From JAMIFV01 sp035906055 (GTDB lineage Bacteria; Pseudomonadota; Alphaproteobacteria; Rickettsiales; JABCZZ01): DNA of 14,753 nt. A program made the translations under genes and the position numbers. The stretch lies in the NCBI GenBank assembly GCA_035906055.1, contig JAMIFV010000014.1:1-14753 (forward strand). Reading direction: 5' to 3'. This document shows, in pieces, positions 1 through 7,343 of this stretch (the stretch's first letter is position 1; each line of letters starts with the position of its first letter). The notes beneath the pieces were generated by a model. It was not told the origin of the DNA, did no database searches, and saw only the letters and a program-made list of their open reading frames with translations.

Positions 1-121
1 TCGGTGTCCCGATGCTCGCCAGCGATGCAGGCAATACGTGCATTTGTACGATTGAAGGCCGCGTTTCAGACCATTCTTTTTAGTCGAACTCCGGTGGCAC
101 TTAGGACAGTTTTTGATTCAT
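1..121 (-). pseudogene. Transposase N-terminal zinc ribbon, partial, apparent frameshift near the start
   Basis: Read on the minus strand, the frame ending at base 1 encodes a four-cysteine zinc ribbon: CPKC, 18 residues, then CTYC, followed by LHRW. This layout is typical of the N-terminal zinc ribbons of several insertion-sequence transposase families (IS1249-, IS256- and IS1595-like), and the rest of the gene lies beyond the window. The only nearby ATG (121-119) is in another frame and meets a stop at 103-101; the zinc-ribbon frame has a stop at 120-118 and no usual start codon after it. Removing one A from the run of five at 110-114 would join the ATG to the zinc ribbon as MNQNCPKC. I therefore infer a one-base insertion, programmed frameshifting or a sequencing error. 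The exact family cannot be settled from 40 residues. Confidence 0.55.
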
Positions 122-233
122 TTCGTTTCAAACCATAGGTTAAAAGCATGATTCTAATACAATATATATCAAAAACAGCCCCCCATTTCTTTAATTATGC
201 CCAGCAAACTCTAGGGCGATCCATCTTTTGCGG

Positions 234-267
234 ATTCCCCTAGAATCGCTGAAGCGATTCAGGGAAT
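234..267. repeat. Palindromic element with ATTCCC...GGGAAT ends
   Basis: An inner perfect inverted repeat, GAATCGCT (243-250) and AGCGATTC (253-260), is separated by two bases and bounded by ATTCCC (234-239) and GGGAAT (262-267). The ATTCCC/GGGAAT borders with a GATTCCCC...GGGAATGACG context resemble dispersed intergenic palindromes found in many proteobacteria, for example the dRS3-type repeats of Neisseria. It lies 19 bases beyond the stop codon of the HAD gene. It could therefore also act as a hairpin end for the operon transcript, although no U-run follows it. Whether it is repeated elsewhere in the genome cannot be seen here. Confidence 0.6.
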
Positions 268-286
268 GACGAAACTCAACAACTGG

Positions 287-937
287 CTAAGCAAACACCT
301 TCTTCAGCGTCTGCATCAGCTCCGCATGTCCGGAAAAATGCTGCCGGAAGCCATATTTAAGCGGCTCGGCGGGTACGTCACCATACCATAGCGGCACGCA
401 GCCCGTGGCATGCGCCACTTCCATATCCACTTCGCTGTCACCGATGAACCAGACATCGCCCCCCGGTTGTATGCCACTGTTTTCCAGCGCGGAATGCACA
501 GGTGCCGGGTGGGGTTTGTCATGCGCGGTGTCGTTCGCTCCAACCAGCTTCTTAAAATATTTGTTCCAGCCGATATGGTCGGATTCACGGCGCAAATTAA
601 CGCCCTTCTTGTTGCTGACCACCGCCACATAGACCGGATAAGCGGTGAGTTGCTTGAGCATATCCTCCGCACCCGCCAGGGCCTGCAGGCGTTCAAGGTG
701 GATGGCGCGGAAATGTTTCTGGTAAGCGTCCGATGCTTCTTCCCATTTATCGCCGAATACGACGGGAAACGAATCACGCATAGAACGCGCCACGCGCTTT
801 TTCACCATCTCCAGCGTCCACGGCTCCATGTTCATCTGCACAAAGGTCTTGTGCAACGCTTCATGGATCACCGGCCAGGTGTTCACAAGCGTGTTGTCCC
901 AGTCAAAAAGTATCGCTCTTGGCCGTGTCAGTTCCAT
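287..937 (-). CDS. HAD-superfamily hydrolase, phosphoglycolate-phosphatase-like
   Basis: This 216-residue protein has all four HAD motifs. They are DWDNT with the nucleophile Asp12 and acid/base Asp14, VVSNK with Ser108, Lys141 in the DKPHP motif, and GDSEVD with Asp167 and Asp171 for magnesium. Residues 20-90 form the helical cap expected of subclass I enzymes such as phosphoglycolate phosphatase. It is probably a cytoplasmic phosphatase acting on a small phosphorylated metabolite; the substrate cannot be told. The ATG at 937 overlaps the end of the upstream aminotransferase gene by ten bases and has an AGGA five bases ahead, so the two are probably translationally coupled. It is the last gene of the rhamnose operon. 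A palindrome follows 19 bases later. Confidence 0.85.
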   Translation of the reverse strand: MELTRPRAILFDWDNTLVNTWPVIHEALHKTFVQMNMEPWTLEMVKKRVARSMRDSFPVVFGDKWEEASDAYQKHFRAIHLERLQALAGAEDMLKQLTAYPVYVAVVSNKKGVNLRRESDHIGWNKYFKKLVGANDTAHDKPHPAPVHSALENSGIQPGGDVWFIGDSEVDMEVAHATGCVPLWYGDVPAEPLKYGFRQHFSGHAELMQTLKKVFA

Positions 938-1797
938 TGTTTTCCTGTGGTCTTGGTGATGTGCGCAAGATATGCGGCCAGCAACGCCTTTGTAACCTCG
1001 CCGGGCTTGCCGTTGCTGACGGTCTTACCGTCGATCTTCACCACGGGCAATACGTTAGACGTGGTGCCGGTGATGAACGCTTCCTTCGCCGCCAATGCCT
1101 CCGTGAGGCTGAAACGACGCTCGACAACCTTATAGCCTGCTTTTTTTGCCAGTTCCCACACCATGGCGCGCGTGCAACCGGGCAGGATATCCTGCGTCAG
1201 CGCATGGGTGATGATCTCACCCTTTGCATTCACGATGGCGTTGTTGGAAACCGCGCCTTCGGTGATGAATCCGTCTTTATCCAGCAGCCATGCCTCGCGC
1301 GCACCCGCTTCAGATGCTTTCTGCTTGGCCAGCACGTTGGGCAACAGCGCAATGGTTTTGATATCGCGCCTTGCCCAGCGCTGGTCAGGCGTGGTGATAA
1401 CGCTCACGCCGTCCCTCACCTCATGCTCTTTGGGGGTCTTGGGGCCGGTAACCGCCATGGTAAGCGCCGAGCGCGCGGCTTTTGGAAATACATGGTCGCG
1501 CTTTGCCACGCCGCGCGTCACCTGCATATAGATAGTGCCGTCAGTACGCGCGTTGCGGGCTATCAGCTCCTGCATCACCAGCTTCAGCGCAGCTTCCCCC
1601 ATGGGCGGTGTAATGCCCAGCTCGCGCATGGAGCGCGCAAAGCGCGCAAGGTGCAAGGCTTCATCCACCAGCGTGCGGTTATAAAAAGCAATCACTTCAT
1701 AAATGCCGTCGGCAAACTGGTAGCCCCTGTCCTCCATATGCACATAGGCGTCGGCATGGTTGAGGTAGCGCCCGTTAACGTAGGATATGCGTCCCAT
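928..1797 (-). CDS. dat: Class IV PLP aminotransferase, D-amino-acid transaminase-like
   Basis: At 289 residues it has the usual length of fold-type IV transaminases (branched-chain aminotransferase, D-amino-acid transaminase, aminodeoxychorismate lyase). The PLP lysine is Lys147 in the RRDIKTIALLPNVLAK stretch. Glu180 in FITEGAVSNN matches the PLP-nitrogen-binding glutamate, and GTTSN at 244-248 matches the phosphate loop. RGVAKRDH (95-102) supplies the Arg100/His102 pair that binds the substrate carboxylate in Bacillus D-amino-acid transaminase, which favours that activity (D-alanine plus 2-oxoglutarate to pyruvate plus D-glutamate) over branched-chain transamination. Such an enzyme would feed D-amino acids to the cell wall. 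It starts three bases after the stop of the glycosyltransferase fusion. The substrate assignment is by motif only; an aminodeoxychorismate-lyase-like role is the main alternative. Confidence 0.82.
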   Translation of the reverse strand: MGRISYVNGRYLNHADAYVHMEDRGYQFADGIYEVIAFYNRTLVDEALHLARFARSMRELGITPPMGEAALKLVMQELIARNARTDGTIYMQVTRGVAKRDHVFPKAARSALTMAVTGPKTPKEHEVRDGVSVITTPDQRWARRDIKTIALLPNVLAKQKASEAGAREAWLLDKDGFITEGAVSNNAIVNAKGEIITHALTQDILPGCTRAMVWELAKKAGYKVVERRFSLTEALAAKEAFITGTTSNVLPVVKIDGKTVSNGKPGEVTKALLAAYLAHITKTTGKQWN

Positions 1798-1800
1798 GAC

Positions 1801-3618
1801 TCAGAGCCCCGTGTCACTCTGCAGGAAATGGCGCGGGGAAAACCCGAGTTCCTGCGTGGCGAGGGTATTATCCGCCAGCACCGAGCGGTTCATCTGGTTG
1901 AGCGTGTCGGCGCTCAGCGATTCGATGCCATAGATCTTACCCAGGAAATTGAGCACGGGTTTCATAGCCGGGATGCGCAGGAAGCTGGGCTTCTTGCCAA
2001 AATAGGTAAATACGCGCTCCAGCATCTCGCGGTAGGAGAACGTACCCGCACCGCCAAGCGCATAAACCTTGTTGGCCGCCTGCGGGTTGGCAAGCGACGC
2101 GATGACGATGGACGCCACATCGCCCACATGCACGGGCTGGCGCAGTCCCTTGGCCGGATGTTCTATCGGCAGGCGGCCGTAACGCTTGATGATGTCGGCC
2201 TGCTTGGTAAGGCCCTTATCCAGCCCCGCGCCATACATATCGGTAGTGCGGAAAATGGTGGTTTCCATTTTCTGCTGCTGGGCGAACACCACCAGCTCTT
2301 TCTCGGCCTTTTCCTGCGCGAGCGCACGGCGTTTATCCCGCTTTTGCTGCGACACCGCCTTATCGGAAACGCCAAGGCAGCTGAACGCCACCAGCCTTGT
2401 TGCTTCGCTCTGGGCGATATCCGGCAGCATCTTGCCCAGATACTTCATATCTGCCGCATGGATGACGAAATTCACATTGGCTCCCTGTAAGGCGCGCGGA
2501 TTACGCTGAAAATCGCGTTCCGACCAGACCAGGTTCTCATGCCTGAACGCCACGCGCGTGCGCCTGGTAACCGCGATCACTTTCACCCCCGCCCCCAGCA
2601 GGCCCGCGACCAGCGACAGCCCAAGCTGCCCGCTTGCGCCGGTGACCAGCGCCACCTTTCCGGCGAGCGCGGGATGAGGCTGCGCGAACCGCATGGCGCG
2701 GTGCAGCAGCAGCATCCTTATGGATTTCTGCTTTTCATACAGCGGCGGCTCGAACACCCTGCCCAGCTTTCCGATGGTGGTTTTCAGGTAGTACCGCGCC
2801 CAGATGGCGGGAGTCATCACACCGGCAAGGAACACGTTGAACGCATCCTTGTCGGTGTGGGTTTTAAGGTAGCGCACAAAGCTCCTGGCTTTTTCTTTTT
2901 CCACGAAGTCGCTGGAGGCTTCGCTGGTACTGCGGAAATGGACGACCCTGGCTTCGGGCACGCAGATGATCTTGCCACCCGACTTATGCACGCGGTAGCA
3001 CAGGTCCATATCTTCCATATGCAGGAAGTAGGCTTCGTCCATACCGCCCAGTTTCTGGTAATAGCTGCGCGCAAGCAGCATGAACGCGCCGGAGATGGCG
3101 GGCACTTCATGCGTGCCCGGCGGCATTTTGCTGGTGTTAAGATTAAGGCGCTGGCTGGCGGGCAACAGCGCGCTGAGGCCGAATGTCTCAAAAAACGCGT
3201 TTAGCGGCGTAAGCAGGCCACGCCGCCCCCCGCGCTGTTCGGAACCCGATGGATTCTGAAGGTAGCAGCCCGCCATGGTCTGCGGCGGATAGGAACGGAT
3301 CGCTTCCAGCGCTCTGGCCAGCGCGCCCTGCGTTACCATGGAATCGGGGTTCAGCAGCAGGATATAATCCCCCGTGGCGGACTTTGCGCCAAGGTTGCAC
3401 GCCTTGGCGAAACCGGTATTGCCATGCCCTTTAATATAACGGATGCGCTTGTCGGTGGAGGCGCGCGCGGTGAGTTCCTTGTCCAGCCCCGGCGGGTTGC
3501 CGTTATTCACCAGTATCAGTTCCGCGCATTCCGGTTCCGCCAGCACGGAATCCATGGCCAGCCGCAGGAAGAGGTCGCCGGTATGATATGTTACCATTAC
3601 TACGCTGACGCTGCTCAT
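1801..3618 (-). CDS. Glycosyltransferase family 2 fused to an NAD(P)-dependent SDR/epimerase-like domain
   Basis: The 605-residue protein has two modules. Residues 1-290 are a GT-A glycosyltransferase of the rhamnosyltransferase (WbbL-like) kind: SVVMVTYHTGD at the start, GNTGFAKACN at 66-75, LLLNPDS at 87-93 as the metal and nucleotide site, and HMEDMDLCYR at 200-209 with the catalytic-base region. Residues 318-605 are a Rossmann SDR domain with TGASGQLG at 326-333, a probable active-site MYG (461-463) without the classic YxxxK lysine, and an atypical-SDR/NmrA-like tail. No membrane segment is obvious. The gene overlaps rfbC by four bases (ATGA), so it is coupled to dTDP-rhamnose synthesis. 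I infer that it transfers rhamnose or a related sugar to a surface glycan. The role of the SDR half is unknown; it may modify a sugar or act as a non-catalytic partner. Confidence 0.85.
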   Translation of the reverse strand: MSSVSVVMVTYHTGDLFLRLAMDSVLAEPECAELILVNNGNPPGLDKELTARASTDKRIRYIKGHGNTGFAKACNLGAKSATGDYILLLNPDSMVTQGALARALEAIRSYPPQTMAGCYLQNPSGSEQRGGRRGLLTPLNAFFETFGLSALLPASQRLNLNTSKMPPGTHEVPAISGAFMLLARSYYQKLGGMDEAYFLHMEDMDLCYRVHKSGGKIICVPEARVVHFRSTSEASSDFVEKEKARSFVRYLKTHTDKDAFNVFLAGVMTPAIWARYYLKTTIGKLGRVFEPPLYEKQKSIRMLLLHRAMRFAQPHPALAGKVALVTGASGQLGLSLVAGLLGAGVKVIAVTRRTRVAFRHENLVWSERDFQRNPRALQGANVNFVIHAADMKYLGKMLPDIAQSEATRLVAFSCLGVSDKAVSQQKRDKRRALAQEKAEKELVVFAQQQKMETTIFRTTDMYGAGLDKGLTKQADIIKRYGRLPIEHPAKGLRQPVHVGDVASIVIASLANPQAANKVYALGGAGTFSYREMLERVFTYFGKKPSFLRIPAMKPVLNFLGKIYGIESLSADTLNQMNRSVLADNTLATQELGFSPRHFLQSDTGL

Positions 3619-4166
3619 TGCCCTGCTCCTGACCTGCCATATTCGGCAAAGGACGGCTGCGCGGTATCGCGCGCTGAAATGGTGGGGTTATCGATGGGCC
3701 AGTCAATGCCGATGTCAGGATCGTTATAGGCGATGCCGCCTTCCCCCCCCGCATTGTAAAGCCCCGTTACCTTATAGAGCATATCCACCGGCTCGTCGCC
3801 AAGCACGCAGAAGCCATGGGCGAACCCTGACGGCATCCAGAACAGTGTGGCGTTATCGCCGCTGAGTTCCACGCCGTGATAGTGACCGTAAGTGGGCGAG
3901 CCTTTGCGGATATCCACCGCCACATCCCACACCCTGCCGCGCGTTACGCCCACCAGCTTGCCCTGCGGCGGCGTAAACTGGTAATGCAGGCCGCGCAGCA
4001 CACCGGGTGCCGAGCGCGAGTGGTTATCCTGCACGAATTCATAGGGAAGCCCCGCTTCGCGGAAACGTTCGGCATGGAAACGTTCGATAAAGAATCCGCG
4101 TGCGTCGCCGTGCCGGGCCAGTTCTATCACCTTCAGGCCCCCGATCGGGCAATCATGCACTTTCAC
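3615..4166 (-). CDS. rfbC: dTDP-4-dehydrorhamnose 3,5-epimerase
   Basis: It catalyses the third step of dTDP-L-rhamnose synthesis, epimerising dTDP-4-dehydro-6-deoxyglucose at C3 and C5. The cupin signature is complete: RGFFIERF at 23-30, LRGLHYQ with catalytic His61, VWDVAVDIRKGSPTYG at 79-94, MPSGFAHGF at 111-119, YKVTGLYN at 131-138 and the NDPDIGIDWP tail. I chose the GTG at 4166, with GGAG seven bases upstream. It gives 183 residues beginning MKVHDCPIGGLKVIE, the usual RmlC length and start. An ATG at 4190 would add eight residues, MRPAWRKS, inside the rfbD frame and is less likely. It overlaps the end of rfbD by 14 bases and the next gene by four. Confidence 0.95.
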   Translation of the reverse strand: MKVHDCPIGGLKVIELARHGDARGFFIERFHAERFREAGLPYEFVQDNHSRSAPGVLRGLHYQFTPPQGKLVGVTRGRVWDVAVDIRKGSPTYGHYHGVELSGDNATLFWMPSGFAHGFCVLGDEPVDMLYKVTGLYNAGGEGGIAYNDPDIGIDWPIDNPTISARDTAQPSFAEYGRSGAGQ

Positions 4167-5031
4167 GCTTTTTCTCCATGCAGGCCGCAAGCCCTTCTTC
4201 CCAGACAGGCATTGTTATTCCCAAGATAGAGCGCGCCCTAGTGCAGTCAAGCCGTGAATTATAGGGCCGGTGCGCCGGAAGCGGGTATTCCGTGGCGGGA
4301 ACGGGCGTGGCTGTTTTCATCTTCACTGGCAGGCCTGCACGCTTCGCATGCCTGATAATGCTATTGGCGAAGCGATACCATGTGGTTTCCCCCGCATTGC
4401 ATAAATGATAGACTCCGGAGGCAAATTCCCGCATGCCCCGGGCAGCCTCAAGCCCGGCCAGCGAGGCGGCGGCAAGATGAGGCGCGTAGGTCGGCGCGCC
4501 GAACTGGTCGTCAATGATGCTCAGTTCCTCGCGCTCTCCGGCAAGACGCAGTATGGTGTTCACGAAATTCTTGCCATACGCATCGTAAACCCATGACGTG
4601 CGGAAAATAAGATGGTTTCCCCCCGCTTCAGCGATGCCCTGCTCGCCTGCCAGTTTGGAACGGCCATACGCATTAAGCGGCGCGGTGGCATCGGTTTCCT
4701 TCCACGGTGTTTTGCCCTCGCCGCTGAACACATAATCGGTGGAGAAATGCACGAAGGGTATATTCTCCGTGGCGCAATAGCGCGCCATCTCGGTGGGCGA
4801 CTGCGCATTGACCGCCAGCGCTACGGCCTCTTCGGACTCGGCCTTGTCCACCTGCGTATAGGCCGCCGTATTGATGACGGCGGAAGGGGCAAGCGATGAA
4901 AGCACGCCGCGCACCTGCAGAGGGTGCTGCAAATTCAGCGTATCGCGCCCGACGAACAGCGCATCCGGCAGCAGGTCTTTGTAGGCCGTCGCCAGCTGGC
5001 CGCCTGAACCGATGACAAGTATTTTACCCAC
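4153..5031 (-). CDS. rfbD: dTDP-4-dehydrorhamnose reductase
   Basis: The 292-residue extended SDR performs the last step of dTDP-L-rhamnose synthesis, reducing dTDP-4-dehydrorhamnose with NAD(P)H. The sequence shows the nucleotide-binding GSGGQLA at 8-14, NTAAYTQVDKAE at 54-65, STDYVFSG at 97-104, and the catalytic Tyr122 and Lys126 in AYGRSK. FRTSWVY at 143-149 and RPYNSRLD at 255-262 are both RmlD hallmarks. Length is normal. The start is a GTG at 5031, just after the stop of rfbA, with GGGG of the upstream stop region as ribosome-binding site (gap of two bases between the genes). The 3' end overlaps rfbC, so the order rfbA-rfbD-rfbC is tightly coupled. Confidence 0.95.
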   Translation of the reverse strand: MGKILVIGSGGQLATAYKDLLPDALFVGRDTLNLQHPLQVRGVLSSLAPSAVINTAAYTQVDKAESEEAVALAVNAQSPTEMARYCATENIPFVHFSTDYVFSGEGKTPWKETDATAPLNAYGRSKLAGEQGIAEAGGNHLIFRTSWVYDAYGKNFVNTILRLAGEREELSIIDDQFGAPTYAPHLAAASLAGLEAARGMREFASGVYHLCNAGETTWYRFANSIIRHAKRAGLPVKMKTATPVPATEYPLPAHRPYNSRLDCTRARSILGITMPVWEEGLAACMEKKRESA

Positions 5032-5033
5032 AC

Positions 5034-5909
5034 TTACCCCTTTAATACTTTATACACCTTGCGCAGGTAATTGGCATAATCGCTTTTGCCATACGCATCG
5101 GCCAGTGCCATGAACCCGCTTTCGCTGATAAAGCCTTTGCGCAGCGCGATCTCTTCCACGCAGGAGATTTTCAACCCCTGCCTGCGCTCGATCACATGCA
5201 CGAAATTAGCCGCGTCCAGCAACGAGTCCGGCGTGCCGGTATCCAGCCATGCCATGCCACGCTGCATCACCATGAGGCGTAATTTTCCCTGCTGAAGATA
5301 CACCTTGTTCACATCGGTAATCTCAAGTTCGCCGCGTGCGGAAGGCTTGAGATTCTTGGCGATGCTGACCACGTTATTGTCATAGAAATACAAGCCGGTT
5401 ACCGCGAGGGAGGATTTTGGGCTGGCAGGCTTCTCTTCAATGGAAAGCACTTTGCCGTGCTGATCCACTTCGGCCACGCCGTAGCGTTCGGGATCATTGA
5501 CATGGTAGCCGAACACCACGCCGCCGGACGTGGTGGCGGCGGATTCTTCCAGCTGGCCACGGAAGCCCGCGCCATAAAAGATATTGTCGCCCAGCACGAG
5601 GCAAACCGGAGAATTGCCGATAAACTGCTCGCCGAGAATGAATGCCTGCGCGATGCCGTCCGGCGAGGGCTGCACCTTATACTGCAACGAAATGCCGAAG
5701 CGCCTGCCGTCGCCCAGTAACGCCTCGATCAGCGGCACGTCACGCGGGGTGCTGATGATGAGTATCTCACGGATGCCTGCCAGCATCAGGATGGACAGCG
5801 GGTAATAGATCATCGGTTTATCGTAGACGGGCAGGAGTTGCTTGCTCGTTACGCTGGTCATGGGGGCAAGCCTCGTGCCCGAACCTCCCGCTAGAATAAT
5901 GCCTTTCAC
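5034..5909 (-). CDS. rfbA: Glucose-1-phosphate thymidylyltransferase
   Basis: This enzyme starts the dTDP-L-rhamnose pathway by joining dTTP and glucose-1-phosphate to dTDP-glucose and pyrophosphate. The first residues KGIILAGGSGTRLAP form the pyrophosphorylase signature. QLLPVYDKPMIYYPLS at 24-39, LGDNIFYG at 106-113, IEEKP at 157-161 and WLDTGTPDSLLDA at 221-233 are all typical of RmlA. I chose the GTG at 5909, with AGGG seven bases before it. It gives 291 residues, the normal size; an ATG at 5981 would add 24 residues unlike RmlA and would lie across a candidate promoter. It is the first gene of the operon. The next pathway gene, rfbB (dTDP-glucose 4,6-dehydratase), is not in the window. 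Confidence 0.95.
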   Translation of the reverse strand: MKGIILAGGSGTRLAPMTSVTSKQLLPVYDKPMIYYPLSILMLAGIREILIISTPRDVPLIEALLGDGRRFGISLQYKVQPSPDGIAQAFILGEQFIGNSPVCLVLGDNIFYGAGFRGQLEESAATTSGGVVFGYHVNDPERYGVAEVDQHGKVLSIEEKPASPKSSLAVTGLYFYDNNVVSIAKNLKPSARGELEITDVNKVYLQQGKLRLMVMQRGMAWLDTGTPDSLLDAANFVHVIERRQGLKISCVEEIALRKGFISESGFMALADAYGKSDYANYLRKVYKVLKG

Positions 5910-5937
5910 TGGAACACCCTGTCTTTCAATGCATGGG

Positions 5938-5966
5938 ATTAAAAGTCGCTGACAGGGATGTAACAA
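5938..5966 (-). promoter_or_regulatory. Candidate sigma-70-type promoter for the rfbA operon
   Basis: On the minus strand, TTGTTA (5966-5961) is followed after 17 bases by TTTAAT (5943-5938). They match the -35 and -10 consensus at four and five of six positions. Transcription would start near 5931 and give a leader of about 21 bases before the GTG of rfbA. It lies in the 82-base gap after tonB, the only sizeable gap between the two operons, which supports separate transcription. This rests on pattern matching only. Confidence 0.4.
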
Positions 5967-5991
5967 GACGCGGGGCGGCACGTCAATGAAT

Positions 5992-6930
5992 CTATTGGCC
6001 TTTAAGGCTGAACGACACCGGAATCAGGAATTCCAGCTCTTCGCCCTGCGGATAGTTCTCCGGCACGGCAGGCATGGGGTCGGCAGCCTTGACCATGTTC
6101 ATCAGCGCCTGGTCGAGGAAGGCATCGCCGGAGGATTTCTCGATCACATGGTAAAGCACTTTGCCCTGGCGGTTGATGCGCACGCGCACGGTGGGACGGC
6201 CTTCCACACGGCGGCGCTTTGCTTCTTCGGGATATACTTTATATCTGCCGATCCACACGGAAATAGCCTGTTCGTAGCGCTGCACGACCTCTTCAGGACC
6301 GGTGGAGGCGGCAGCAGCGGCACTCGCCGCAGACTGGGTCAGCTCCAGCGGAGACGCGCGCACATAACGTTTGGGCGAAACCGGCATACCCAGCGCCACT
6401 CCCTTGGACACTTCCACGCTTTCCGTAACTGCATTGGGGCGCGTGGGCACTGCCACCGGCTTCCTGGCAACGGGCGCTACGATGGCCGCCGGTTTGGGCG
6501 GCGGGGCGGGCCTGGGTTCAACTTTAGGCTCGGCCCTTGGCGCAGCAGCAGGCGTACCGGCCAGCGCTTTTTCCAGCTCATTGCGGGCTTCGTCGCCTTC
6601 ATCGGTGGGATCTTCCCCTGCCGCAGGCTGCTGCACGGGCACGTTCATCCTTGCAGCCGGAGGGGGGGCAGCATCATGCCCGGAGGTTTTATCGCTGGGC
6701 ACGGGCTGCTGGGTTGCCTGCGGCACAGAGGCGGCGCCGAGGTTGAAGTTCAGCACGCGCACGGGAATTTTTACCACGGGGTTATGCGGCATCATGGCGA
6801 TAATGCCGATCACGCAGGCATGCAGGAACGCCGCAAGGGCGATCATCGAGAAGAAGCTCTTGCGGCCCAGATGGGAAGAGAAATCCGCATAACGGCTAAC
6901 CGCTCTTACCTGTGGGAGTTTATAGAACAT
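5992..6930 (-). CDS. tonB: TonB-family energy-transducing protein
   Basis: The 312-residue protein has the TonB plan. It has a short cytoplasmic N-terminus, one membrane helix at about 27-47, a long Pro/Ala-rich periplasmic linker (about 66-165 with PAPPPKP at 141-147), and a C-terminal TonB domain from about 225 (WIGRYKVYPEEAKRRRVEG, then VRVRINRQGKV and SSGDAFLDQALMNMV). It would carry proton-motive energy from ExbB/ExbD across the periplasm to outer-membrane receptors. The helix keeps a His (His37), but the Ser usually found four residues before it in the SxxxH motif of E. coli TonB is Ala33. The ATG at 6930 has GGGG seven bases ahead. It follows exbD by 11 bases as the last gene of the operon. 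A TolA-like role is possible but less likely given the C-terminal domain. Confidence 0.88.
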   Translation of the reverse strand: MFYKLPQVRAVSRYADFSSHLGRKSFFSMIALAAFLHACVIGIIAMMPHNPVVKIPVRVLNFNLGAASVPQATQQPVPSDKTSGHDAAPPPAARMNVPVQQPAAGEDPTDEGDEARNELEKALAGTPAAAPRAEPKVEPRPAPPPKPAAIVAPVARKPVAVPTRPNAVTESVEVSKGVALGMPVSPKRYVRASPLELTQSAASAAAAASTGPEEVVQRYEQAISVWIGRYKVYPEEAKRRRVEGRPTVRVRINRQGKVLYHVIEKSSGDAFLDQALMNMVKAADPMPAVPENYPQGEELEFLIPVSFSLKGQ

Positions 6931-6941
6931 AACTCATCCCC

Positions 6942-7343
6942 CTAGAACGGCGTTGTGATGAGGGAAATATTCGTGCCGCCCGCTTCCTTGATCTGGTTCA
7001 TGATCGAGATCATGACAGTGGCAGGCAGCGACTGGTCGGCTTTCAGCGAGATGATCTTGCGCGGGTTGTCTTTGAGCAGCTCTTCAATGGTCTGCTGGAA
7101 ATCCTGCGTGGTGACGAAGTCGTCATTCACCACGATCTCGCGCTGCGCGCCGATGATCACCACCACCTGCCCGTCGCTGAGCATCTTGCCGTTTTTGGCG
7201 GAAGGCAAATCAACCGAAAGCGCTTCGAATTTTTCAACGGAACCGGACACGAGAAAGAACACCAGCAGCAGCAGCACCACGTTGATCATGGGGATGAGAC
7301 CGGGTTCGCGAATGGTGGGACGGTAGCGTGCTATCTCAACCAT
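6942..7343 (-). CDS. exbD: ExbD/TolR-family protein lacking the membrane aspartate (Asn21)
   Basis: The 133-residue protein has one N-terminal membrane helix (about 16-34, GLIPMINVVLLLLVFFLVSG) and a small periplasmic domain ending in ISIMNQIKEAGGTNISLIT, the ExbD/TolR fold. In nearly all characterised ExbD/TolR/MotB-like stators an aspartate at this helix position carries protons. Here codon 21 is AAC (Asn), one base from an Asp codon. The neighbouring paralogue has Asp at its own position 21 with near-identical spacing from the start. It probably forms a heterodimer with that paralogue inside the ExbB pentamer. The start overlaps the upstream exbD stop by eight bases. Confidence 0.88.
   Translation of the reverse strand: MVEIARYRPTIREPGLIPMINVVLLLLVFFLVSGSVEKFEALSVDLPSAKNGKMLSDGQVVVIIGAQREIVVNDDFVTTQDFQQTIEELLKDNPRKIISLKADQSLPATVMISIMNQIKEAGGTNISLITTPF

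Noticed and set aside
919..2490. Plus-strand frame of 523 codons
   Set aside because: It lies antisense to the aminotransferase and glycosyltransferase genes, has no domain pattern and an odd composition rich in His, Arg and Gly; it is a shadow of G+C-rich coding DNA.
4167..4190. Extra eight N-terminal residues for RfbC from an ATG at 4190
   Set aside because: The GTG at 4166 has GGAG at ideal spacing and gives the typical RmlC start; the longer form lies within rfbD.
5910..5981. Extra 24 N-terminal residues for RfbA from an ATG at 5981
   Set aside because: The RmlA family begins with the MKGIILAGG signature; the extension is unlike it and overlaps the candidate promoter, and the GTG at 5909 has a better ribosome-binding site.
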